In this document: one piece after another, positions 12,901-24,900 of the stretch | Layout: every line of letters starts with the position of its first letter | Position numbering within the stretch: the first letter of the stretch is position 1 | Source: Apoderus coryli | Lineage: Eukaryota; Arthropoda; Insecta; Coleoptera; Attelabidae | Direction: 5' to 3' | Length of the DNA stretch: 64,000 nt | NCBI GenBank assembly: GCA_911728435.2 | Contig: OU452213.1 | Span: 5,931,834 to 5,995,833 of the forward strand | Notes under the pieces: generated by a model | What the model was told of the DNA's origin: nothing | The model's input: the letters and a program-made list of their open reading frames with translations, nothing else | The model's database searches: none | Position numbers and translations under genes: made by a program

Positions 12901-15900
12901 AATAAATCAATAAAACTACCAGATTTCCATTGTTGGGTTGGTACAAAAGTTTGATGAAAACATAATGCCCTTTTTATTAAATAGTTAAACCAAAAAATAT
13001 AAACATTTGGGTGTTTTTGGTGTTTTTTAATATTAAATATTGTGGTCAAATATAACTTACAAAATTATACGATACAATAATGCACGTTTCGGCGAATGCT
13101 TTCTGTCGCCGAAACTTACGTTGTATCGAATAATTTTGTAATTTGTTTTTGACAACATTTTATATAAAAATATTGAATAACATAAAAAAACAAACGGATT
13201 TTTGATTTGTTTTTAATATATTTACAACCAACAATTCAACTTTTTGATTTAACGATAACGATATTGGAGACATACTTTTAGCATCGAACCTTGTGCGTTA
13301 TGTTATTAGGATAAATTGAAGAAGACAACGTAATGTTGTCGAAACGTTGTACAAAAAATGTGACATGAAATAAGTATTATTTCAAGAAACTAGTTTCATC
13401 TGAACCTCATTCCCAAGAAAATCAACTAGTAAAAACAAATAAAATACGGTGACCTGCGGAAAGAAATTTTGACTGTTTGAGGAAACTTTAGATTATGATC
13501 GTGTAAGGCATACATAAAATATTGGAGTTAATGGTGAATAACATACTTTTTTCTCTCCATTTATTTGGGCGGTTGTGTGGGCACATGCCCTTTAGAACCA
13601 GCCGCCACTCGTTTTACATATTTTTCTTCGCTATATAATTATTTACACTTAAAAATAGCTAATTGCCTCGTCTATGGCAGCCACAATCTCTTTAGTATAT
13701 TAGCTACTAAACACCAAATGTCAGTAACTATACTGTGTCCAACATAAGAAGTTGTTTTTAGGTTTTATTTAAAATTATTCAAGAAAAATCTCTCACTTAA
13801 CTGACACTGACTGAATGGGATAGCATTGGAATCGGTAGGAGTTACAATGTCGGTTAAATTGTAGAAAAGTTGTACAATTTAAACACCTTTTAAATGGTGT
13901 TTTCAAAATTAAACTAACTTTAGCCGTTTTTGAGAATTTTTGAAAAAACGTTTTTTTGCGATTTTAGTTTTTGTTTATTTCTGAAATAATTTTAAATAAC
14001 TGTAAAAAAATAGAACCCGCCACTGGCAAGCTTACAGATTACTTAATTCGAGAATACAGGGGTGGCAGATCACTGCTTTCTGAGAATTTCCAATTTCTAA
14101 CAAGTTCTTTTTCTAATATATATTTACGATAACACGAAATATTCCCATAGATTTGTTTAGATATGGCTCTTATTTTTAACGTACCCTAATATTATGTGTT
14201 TACGACAAACATATGGGGTCGAAAAGTTATCTGCGTCATAAAAATTAAAAGCTTTTTAAATTCATTCATTCATGTTCTTAAGATAATATTTTTTTTTGCT
14301 ATTTTCTTTCCTTTGGGCAACACAAAAGTTACAGATATTTATTAGACAACAGTGTTGCCGATTTGCTCAAGTATTGCTTTCCCTAACATTGTCGATACGT
14401 TTATAAATTGTTTAAATTAAGGAATAAGTTGTAATCGATGGAATGTTGATATTAATTACGAGGTTTTTTTTTGCTTCCCAATGTCTGACTCTTCCAAGGG
14501 GGTATGAGTCTTGGGCAGTCTTTTTTCAAACTGAGTTAAAAGCTCTCACTGTATTTATGAGTTTATATTTTGCCACTAATATAGTTGCTATATTACGGCA
14601 GAATTTGCTCGGATCTACAGCGAGGGAAATATCTACATCATGTCGAATCATAGTTAGTATAAATTAAGTATCTTTAAGCAATTATACCAATTGAATTGAA
14701 TCATAGAAATATTATTCATATTTTCACGGAAATAATTTTCTTGATTATTACTAGAAGTTAAAAGTTATTTTTATTTTACTCTTTGCGTTTTTAATTCAGA
14801 AGTTTATTAAAGTTGAATATTATTGAAATAATTGCTTTAATTTTTATTTTAGTTTCGTATTTTTTCTTTTTTTTTTTTACTAATACAAAGTAACTGAAGG
14901 CATTTAAGTGGAAATCAATGTAAATTATTCGTAATTACATCGATTTCCATTATGCTAAGTCCTTAAATATAAGTTAAATAAGAGTTTTTGTTCAATAATC
15001 AATTGTTGATTATTCTGTGTTTTAGTTTGTTTCTTTTTCTTGATTTTTAGTTTTAATTTAGATTTTCTTTTAATAATTATTTCTTCTTTTTTATTCTTAA
15101 TTTTAAATAAATATAAAGTTACCCCCTACAAAAATTTGAGTTTTATTACGAGGGGAAACGAAATGAATAAGTCTTGAAACAGTAGTGTTAAACAAGGTTG
15201 AAGGGTTGTGAACGAGGCCAAAGTTTGCTGTGTCATCTGAAAAAGGTTTGATTAGCTATTAGTTGTTTGTTTCTTTCATTTAATAATTTGATTCTGTTAT
15301 TATTCTTTTGACTATCTTAATTTGGTTCTGAGTCTTTAAGAATTACGCAACATCTAGATTAACGCTCGTTAAATATTATGTATTAAATTCGAACGAACAG
15401 GGCCGTATATACAAAAACGAAGTTGATGATGGTTTTTCGAAAACGAAACGTTGTAGTGAAAATTTCTAAACGCTATCTTATTCTCCTCAAAAAGTAACAA
15501 TGAGAAAGTGCTTGTCATTTTTTATATCTGTAAAAATAATATCAGAAAAAAATAAAAACAAAAATCGTAAAAAGTTGTTTTTTAAAAAATTCTCAAAAAC
15601 GGCTAAAGTTACTTTACTTTTGAAAACACCATTTAAAAGGTGTTTAAATTGTACAACTTTTCTCTAATTTAACCGACATTGTAACTCCGACCGTTTCCAA
15701 GCTATCCCATTCTTATCTTGGACATTGTGTATATTCAGCTGTAGTTGATGCCTATTAATTGTTTTTTTGTTTCTGCAATTTTCAGTGGAAGAACTTCAGT
15801 GTCTCGCCCTATGGAAAGAGGGTAGTTCCCGATATTTAGTTGGTAGAGTGCATCACAGCCATGCCACATCAAATGAGGATCGATTTCGATGTTTCGTTTA

Positions 15901-18900
15901 CGAGAAATCATCCTCAGTTGATGTGGAGAATGGTATCGACTATAGAGTGGCGCAAAGTGGTGATGCGACGTGTAATGGGCTGTTTAGTGCTACTGAGGGT
16001 AGTAGAACGATGACTTTGAGAAGAGGTAAGTCGCAAAAAAAATAAATAAAATTCATACACACACAGGTTTTACTGATAATTAAAAAAAACGAGCTTTAGG
16101 AGTACCTAAATTTGAACACAGTAGTTCACAATTTGCTTCAACCGTTTTCCAACTTCCGTTTTACTTATTAAACTTGTAAATTTGTTCTCACTGAGTTCTG
16201 AGTGGGTTATTTACAATATCGAAGCCCTCTTTGTGCAGGGCAACCAGCGCAACATGACTCTTGTGTCCTGGAACATTGTCGTACAGGAGCAAGACTTTTT
16301 GTCACTTTTCCTCTTCTTGTTTCCTTTGCTTGCTTCTTGTAGCTGTTCTAAGATTGAAGTGTAGTATTCTTCAGTTATATACGAACTCCTTTATCTTTAT
16401 GATGAATCAATATTAGGATTCCTTATAAATGATGAACCCCAATTCACCTCAATATCTTTTTTTTTTTTCGTTAATGTATTCATTTTCAAGGATTTCCATT
16501 CCAGAAATATCTTGTATGTAAAAGATATTGATACTTTTACCCACGTTATTTATATCGCAATAATTTTGATTGCATGTTCTCGTGGCTGTGTAGCTTCCTG
16601 TACATTATTTTCGCGTTTGAATAGAAAAATAAATGAGGTCGATCTAGAAACTAGAGAACGAGTAGATAAAAAAAAAAGCGAAGAACAACACATGGAATAA
16701 AAGTAGAGAAAAGGCCACAGGGCGATTTTGTAGCTGTCTTGAGTGTTTTAAATATTCAACAAGGATGATGGTGATGTGTATCAATGCGATTAAAAATGTC
16801 ATTAAAATATTTTTTGTTTCAATGACAAGATTTATTGTAAGTGTGTGCGTGTTGTCAGTAACTTCAAAAGTTGTATAACGCTGTTCTCCTTTTACTTATA
16901 TTCGCATAATATTATGTGTCCCTGGTGTACAATAAAAAATTAAAACTTTCAGTTGCTTTTGCGGTAGAAGGAGGCGGAGGAGATAGAGTTTCTTTTTTGT
17001 GTTGCCTCTCACAATTCTGTGTGCTGGTTTTTCTCTTTTATTTTTTTTTTGTAAGTACTAGTATGTATACTTCTGCTATTCTTTATTGTGTCAGACGTTA
17101 AAAGCAAAGTTTTGAGTTATGGTTTTATTTTATGATGAAAGGACGACTTTTTTTTCTTTAAACAACTTCCGATATAAATACTTTGTATAGGTATGCCGTT
17201 CTGGATTTGATTTCAATATTAATAATTATGGATATGTTGAAGTTATAATAATAATAATAATATTCTTTATTGTCTAACAGGTTACAGAGCCAATTATAAG
17301 ACAACATAACTAAATAAATAAGCTACTATAATAATAAACTAATTTATAATCCTACAAAACAAAATATGCACACACATCAGTTGGCCAGATTTTGCAGGAA
17401 CCGAGACAATTGAGTGCAGAAAGATCTTACAGGCTCACTGAAATAGTTAATTTCTTGACTAAATCCTTCTATGTTACATGTTTGGCATGCTCGAAGTAGT
17501 GGTGCTTTGGATTCATAATTAGTACGAAAAACAGGGACGTGAAATAGTCTGTTACTCCTCGCAGAGGGGCGCGGTATGTTAAAATTCAACGATCGGAGTA
17601 GGTTTGAACAGTCCACCAAGATATTTATAATCTTAAACAGAAAGAGTTGTCCGGTATACACTCTGCGAGCAGCCAAGGAAACCATTTGAAAGCGATCGAG
17701 CAGTGCTCTATGATCGAATCCTCTACATGGGAATCTACCGTCAATTTTAAACGCTAAATATTTAAGGAATTTGTGCTGTATGTATTCAATGTGTCCTGCA
17801 TGAGATTGGTAAATGGGAGACCATATTATAGATGCGTACTCAAGCTTAGATCTTACCAGAGCACAATACAAATTAGTTATACATTCAATATCATTAAAAT
17901 CTTTGGTAACACGAAACAAAAAGCCAAGCATGCGTAGTGCATCTCGGGTAATACTTTGAATATGATAATTAAATGACAATTCAGTGTCGACGTAAACTCC
18001 AAGATCCCTGACAACATCACAAGACTCAAGCGCAGTGTCACTCAGCTGATAGCGATATTCAAAAACAGTTTGCGATTTCGAAAATATGACAAACTTACCT
18101 TTATTAATATTTAAAGGCAATTTATTATAGTTACACCAATCTTCAAGCTTAGATAAGTCGCGCTGCAACAATACGCAATCCGAAGTGTCTCGAATAACAC
18201 GATACAACTTCAGATCGTCTGCAAACATCAAATGGTTGCTTGTAAGTTCCTGGAATATGTCATTAATGAAAATTGAAAATATTAATGGTGCCAAACAGCT
18301 GCCCTGAGGCGCTCCGCTGGTGGGTGTGAAAGTTTCCGATTTATGACCATTTTATTCGACATAGTGTTGTCGATCAGACAAGTAGGAGGCAAAAAAACGT
18401 TAAAAGATCCTCATGAAAACCCAACCTCGACATTTTCCGTAGGACAAGCGAATGATCCAGCTTATCGAAAGCCTTCGAAAAATCTGTATAAATCGCATCG
18501 ATCCGCAGACCCTCCCCGAGGGTACGTTAGGTTGGTTACTGTAGAGCGGCCTGGGAAGAAACCGTGCTGCTGTGGATCAATCTGATGCTTAATTTGAGTA
18601 AATATTTTTCGGTCTAATGCCGCTTCAAAAACCTTCGAGAAGTTGGGCAGGAGCGAGACGGGTCTATAATTTTCAACATGATCATTCTCAGCAGATTTAT
18701 GGATTGGGCAAATGCGGGAAATTTTCCAAGTTTTTGGGAATATATTGGATCTCAGAGACCTATTAAACAGAGTCTGCAGTGGAACGGCGAAAACAGACGC
18801 ACAATCTCGTAAAATGAAAGCTGGGATGTCATCCGGTCCCGAAGTCATTTTGGGCTTTAATTGTTTGAGTGACATGAGAACATCATCGATATCAAGCTGA

Positions 18901-21900
18901 CCCACCGATATGCGGGAAGAAGAAGAATGCACCTCCTGAGGGTGGGCACCATCAACATATACGCTATTGAAGTTTTTGGCGAAAGCGTTTACTATGCCTT
19001 GGGGTGTTGAATATTCAGCACCATCCGCACCATACATAACACCCGGGATTCTGGATTTGCGCTTTTTATTCTGTACATAGCTCCAGAGCCTCTTTGGATC
19101 TGTTTTCAATGAATTTTGAACTTCCACCAAGTAATTGTTATATGCAGCAGTTATCTTATGTTTGATTCTGACTCTTAAATCCCTAAAGATGTTAAAACTG
19201 TTCAAACACTGCGTAGATTTCCATCTTTTCAGATGTTTTGACTTTTCCCGTATGTCGCAGATTAAGTTGTGTCATTGCTCAATTTAATTTACTTGCAAAT
19301 GAACAGCATGGTTTCAGAGCAAAAAGATCAACAGAAACAGCACTTAGTCAAGCCCTGGAACACATATACAGATCATTAAACAATAAGGAATTTGTGCTGG
19401 GACTATTTTTCGATTTGAGTAGAGCTTTTGACACCGTCAATCGTGAACTACTGATGAGAAGGCTGAATGATGTGGGTGTAAGGGGAACGGCGGCCGCCTG
19501 GATATCTAGCTATCTACAATCACGCACACAAACAGTTGAGGTTGATGGTGTTCGTTCTAGAGTAGCATTCACAAATAAAGGAATACGGCAGGGATCATGT
19601 TTGTCACCCACACTGTTTAACATTTTTATTAACGAATTACCGCATAAAATCAAGGAATTCGGAACTCCCGTTCTCTACGCCGACGACACCAGCGCCATAA
19701 TAACCGACAAACAGGGATAAAGGTCGTGAAAAAAGCACAGAATGTAGTTGTGAAGATAGCCGATTGGTGTAAGCTGAACGGACTCTCACTTAACGCTTCT
19801 AAGACGGTCGCTCTTTTGATTACAGCAAATAACAAATGGCTTGATAAAAGTTTATTAATACGTATGGGCGGCAAATCCGTGAGCCAGGTAGATAACACCA
19901 AATTTTTAGGCGTAATCACGGACGAAAGATTAACTTGGGGCAACCATATTGACCGCGTCACACAAAAGTTGAGTAGCTGTGTATTTCTCATAAGGAACAT
20001 CAGGGACACTGTGTCGCGTTCGGTCCTTAGGTAGCTGCTCTAAAAAGCTCTATTGAGGAACATCCAAACCACTCTCTCAAGTTTCTCAACCAGGATATCC
20101 TTCTTCTACCCACGCCTCTTGGATCCTTCCCTGCCTTATCAATTGAAGTAAGGCATATCTTGGTCCACGAGTCACATGGCCCAGATACTGATGTTTTCTG
20201 CTTTTAATTGTTATTAATAACTCTCTTTCTATGTTTAGTCGTTCAAGTATTTCTAAGTTAGTTATCCGATCAATCCATGACACCTTCAGTACTCTTCTGT
20301 ACACCCACATTTCAAAAGCTTCTAGTTTTTTGGTTATTTCTGGGTTCAAAGTCCATGCCTCGACGCCGTAAACCAGACTGGCAAAAACATAACATCTAAC
20401 TAGTCTCAGTTTTAGGCTTGCACAAAACTCTTTTCATGCTATTGAAATTGGACCTTGTTATTTCTATGCGTGCTTTTATTTCTTTCGTGTAGTCGTTATT
20501 ACAAGTAACTGTTGTTCCAAGATAAGTATACTTCTCTACCTGTTCGATGGGTTCACCTTTGACGATTATCTGTTCGTTGTTAGTCTGGGCCTTCTTTGTT
20601 ATTTTCATGAACTTTGTTTTGTTTACGTTGAGTGTAAGGCCGTATTCTTCGCTATATCGAACAAGTTTGTCCATGATTCTTTGTAGATCTTCCAGGTTTT
20701 CCGTTAAAATTACGGTATCATCAGCGTATCTTAGAACAACTATAGGCACTTCATTTACTTTTATTCCTGCACTATCATTTTCCATTTTAGAATCTCTTCG
20801 GAGTAGGCATTAAACAAAATAGGTGACAGAACACAACCTTGACGTACACCTCTCTTTATTGAGATGGTGCCAGAATTTTGTTGATCTACTTTGACGGTGG
20901 CATTTTGGTTGTAATAGAGATTTGAGATGATTTGCCGGTCTTGGTGGTCTAGGTTTTTACATTGTAATATTTCCATCAACTGGTCGTGGCGGACCCTGTC
21001 AAACGCCTTATTATAGTCGATGAATATACGTCCTGATTAACATCTAGGCATCGCTGCACTAATACGTTGAATGCGAATAGTGCTTCTCTTGCACCTAATC
21101 CTTTGCGAAAGCAACATCGGTATTCTAATTTAATAAATAGACAAAAATTGCTGATTGACATTTTCCTACAAAAGCTATACTACACCAAGAATTGACAATT
21201 TGATTGGTTGATATTCGAAAGAGTGGGAAAAAGTAAAGTTATAAATATTGGTGTAACAGGAAGTTACAGGGAATTTGTGAAAGAAAGATTAGCTGTGCCG
21301 TCAAAGATTATTTTTTTGATGTAATCCAGAGGCCAATCGTTCTCTTTTTTTGGGCATTTTCAAATCTCTTATAAGGTCAGTTAATTCACTTTGACTAACG
21401 TTGTGAGGCTTTTTACTGAAAAGTTCACGTTCAAAATTGGAGTCTGGCAACGTTGTACAGCTAATTCGCCACAAGTAAGCATCAGTAGTGTAATCTTTCG
21501 GTTCACGCCAGATCATAGAAACAGCATGAGTTACATTATCAACATTTAACAGACACCGATAATCACGATTGATGGTGATCTATGTAAAATCCAACATTAT
21601 CTCTTTTTAGTTGCATCACCAAACAAATGCAGATTTCCATCGTGGGCAGCCAATTTCAACCATTGGCATACACTGGATTTTTCGACATCATTCAGTTTTC
21701 ACCATCACAATGCTACATTGAAAATCAGTAACAGTACTAATGGGATGGAAATGAAAGTGACTTGTGCACAATTGAAGCATTCTAGCAGAGATGAAACGTC
21801 GTTCGTATTAGTTGCACATTTCATTATGGGATGGTGAGTAACATTTTTTTAAATTTTTATGGAACTGTAGTAGTACTAATTAACCGGAGTTATATATAGA

Positions 21901-24900
21901 TAGGATAATGAATGCAGAGAGTATTACCCCGTCTAAACCCTAATAAGATAGTTAGTATAGCCACTAGGTTCGAATTTAATACATAATATTTAACGAGCGG
22001 TAATCTAGATGTTGCGTAATTTCTCAAAGACCAAATTATGATAGTCAAAAGAATAATAACAGAATCAAATTATTAAATGAAAGAAATAAACAACTAATAG
22101 CTAATCAAACCTTTTTTAGATGTCACAGCAACTTTGGCGTCGTTCACAACACTTCAACCTTGTTTAACACTACTGTTTCAAGACTTATTCATTTTGTGTC
22201 CCCACGTAATAAAACTCAATTTCTTTGTAGGGGGTAACTTTATGTTTATTTAAAATTAAGAATGAAAGAGAAGAAATAATTATTAAAAGAAAATCTAAAT
22301 CTAATTAAAACTAGACAAAATCAAGAAAAAGAAACAAACTAAAACATAGAATAATCAACAATTGATTAATTGAACAAAACTCTTATTTAACTAATATTTA
22401 ATCTTAATAAAGACTTAGCATAATGGAAATCGATGTAATTACGAATAATTTACATTGATTTCCACTTAAATGTCTTCAGTTACTTTGTATTAGCAAAAGA
22501 AAAAAAATAATACGACACTAAAATAAAAATTAAAGTAATTATACCAATAATTCAGCTTTGATAGACTTCTGAATAAAATCTCAAAAAAAATATATAAAAT
22601 ATATATAAAATAAAAGAATTTTTGTAATCAGAAAAATGAACTTAGAAAAATTATAAATCTTAAAACAGCTTATAAGAAAATATATTTAGAAGTGACTTAC
22701 TTGGATCTCGAACAAGAACTGACTTTTTAATTTAAAAAAACTAACGAGGTACTTTCTTTCAGACGTTAATCTGATTACCTCCCCTATTATGCCTCAAAAG
22801 AGGGATGATAGCCAATAGGAATTCGAAGACGCCAGTTTCAGAGCGCAGCCCTTGCGCAGCGTTAGAATAAAGCACTAATTATTGATTTTCTACTCTTTAG
22901 TCGTACTTTTATTTTCTGTTATTCGATGTGGTTCAAGCGTATCTCCAGAGATGGCGATACGAGGTTTAATTCTGTGAAATTATGAATAATATTTCCACGA
23001 TTCAATTCAATTGGTATAATTGCTTCAAGATACTTAATTTATACTAACTATGATTCGACGTGATGTAAATATTTCTCTTGTTGTAAATGCGAGTACATTT
23101 TGCCGTAATATAGCAACTATATTAGTGACAAGATATAACTCATAAATAAAGCAAGAGCCTTTAACTCAGTTCAAAAAAAGACTGCCCAAGACTCACCAAT
23201 AACTATTGAGATTATTATTATTATTGTTATCCCCTTGGGTAGAGTCAGACATTGGGAAGCAAAAAAAAACCAAGTAATTAATATCAACATTCCATCGATC
23301 ATAACGTATTCCTTAATTTAAACAATTTATAAACGTATCGACAATGTTTAGAGAAAGCAATGCTTGAGCAAATCGGCAACACTGTTACCCAATAAATATC
23401 TGTAGAGTATGTAATAAACATTCTTATCTTAAGAACAAAATATTTTAAAACATCGATAAGTTTTTATATTATATATATTTTAGGGTACGTTCGTATTTAT
23501 GTTTACAAAAAATAGCATCCTGTCAACAATCTGTGGGCATATTTCGTCTTATTATGAATATATATAATAGAAAAAATAGGACATGTTTGACATTGAAAAT
23601 TCTCGGAAAGAAAACGATCTGCCACCCATGCATTCTAGAATTGCGTAATCTGTAAGCTTGCCAGTGGCGGGTTCTATTTTGTTACAGAACAACCGTCCAT
23701 CGAGGCTTTTAACTTCAACGATAGCTGATGATTGTGTTTTTTTTCTCGATATTCAGCTCAACTCTGGTCTAATAATATTCAGTTTTTTGCGTAACAATAT
23801 ATTATAGTCACTCTTAGTAGAAAAGTAGAGTTTGTTGTATGTTTACTTATCATTTTTTTTTTTTTTTGAAAATCCATTTGCAGTCAAAGTGGCTACGTAT
23901 GTATGGCATTTCATCGTCGTGATATGCATATAATTGAAGTGCAGATAGGTGGGCATACGAAACGTGAAGAAGATGCATGTAGTACGACGTTTTTTAATCG
24001 TACCGTACCATTTCTCACACTAATAAGTAAGTTTACACGTTTTCAACCACAGAAGATTAGTTAGATTAACTCCTGAAACGATTTCATTTAGCACCAACAC
24101 CGAAACCGAAATCCTGCCCCTACATGGGTAAATTCGACATTGAGAATATTCTGCATATTGAACAGAACGTTTACACAAAGTACACACACAAATCGATAAG
24201 TGAAAGTCGATTTATCGACGATGCAAATGACGATTTTCTATCGACAAATCGGAAATTTATCAGATCGATAGTGTTTGAGGATGAGCGATTCTATGTGAAG
24301 AAACGTCGGAAACGACTGGATCACGGTCACAGCAGCACTACTTGTGATAGCAGAGGTACATTTTTTACAACAACAACAGCAACAAAATAGATGACGTTGC
24401 TCTCGGTTTGTTTTAGGTTTTAAAAGTCTCGTGATTGGTTGCAACAGTCCTGATACCATGGAGTTTCGTAGCGATTGTGCACCATCAGACCTAATTACAA
24501 GTAATTATTAATATTATTGTTGTTGTTAGAGTGACTTGTATGTTTGTTTGTAGCGTATTCTTGCCATGGTCGTTGGGAGGAGAATGGTACAAACTATTTG
24601 ATTACAACCCCTTCAAGTCGCAGTTATCATGGTGGATCAAATAGTAATAAATGGTTTTGTTTCATTTACAAAGAACCTGCAGTTAATTTGTGGATGTTTT
24701 CTACGTCAACAGTTAATTGTGGTAGGCATTTACTGCCTGGCGTTACTGGGGAGATTGTATTTAATGTCACATGGAAGGGTGAGTGGTAATTTGTATGGTA
24801 TAATTTGTTTTTACAAAAAATAGTATACAATTTTTTGGAAAATAGCATTTATTTCAAATTACAGAGATTTTTACAGGTTAATTTTTAAACTCCACGCTCT

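Larger units (their letters stand above)
12203..13434. mobile_element. Triple-palindrome island with inverted ~118-bp ends
   Basis: Outer arms 12203-12321 and 13317-13434 are inverted copies that differ at only a few bases. Each arm contains a hammerhead-like core. On the plus strand at 13316-13344 it reads TTGAAGA, a GACAAC/GTTGTC stem and GAAA; on the minus strand of the left arm the stem is GACAAT/GTTGTC, a wobble that keeps the pairing. Inside lie a 99-bp palindrome (12649-12850), another hairpin (13058-13142) and a 21-nt direct duplication (12400-12441). No protein is encoded. Possibly a non-autonomous Penelope-related or retrozyme-like element; the family is not recognised. It lies in intron 4 of the 11-exon gene. 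Confidence 0.7.

Noticed and set aside
13058..13142. A third hammerhead core, because of GCCGAAAC
   Set aside because: GAAA follows a good stem, but no CUGANGA-like box precedes the stem, so only a hairpin is reported.
13565..13747. 60-residue plus-strand frame
   Set aside because: It lies in repeat-rich intron 4, with no motif and no in-phase splice partner in the gene model, which already closes without it.
14013..15394. Helitron (copy A and B repeat)
   Set aside because: There is a small GCC/GGC stem near one end, but no TC start, no CTRR end after a hairpin, and the copies share only GAAC/GTTC at their termini.
24124..24390. Apparent stand-alone 88-residue gene starting MGKFDIEN
   Set aside because: It is the interior of exon 8 of the 11-exon gene plus intron read-through; the exon has proper AG and GT borders and joins in frame to its neighbours.
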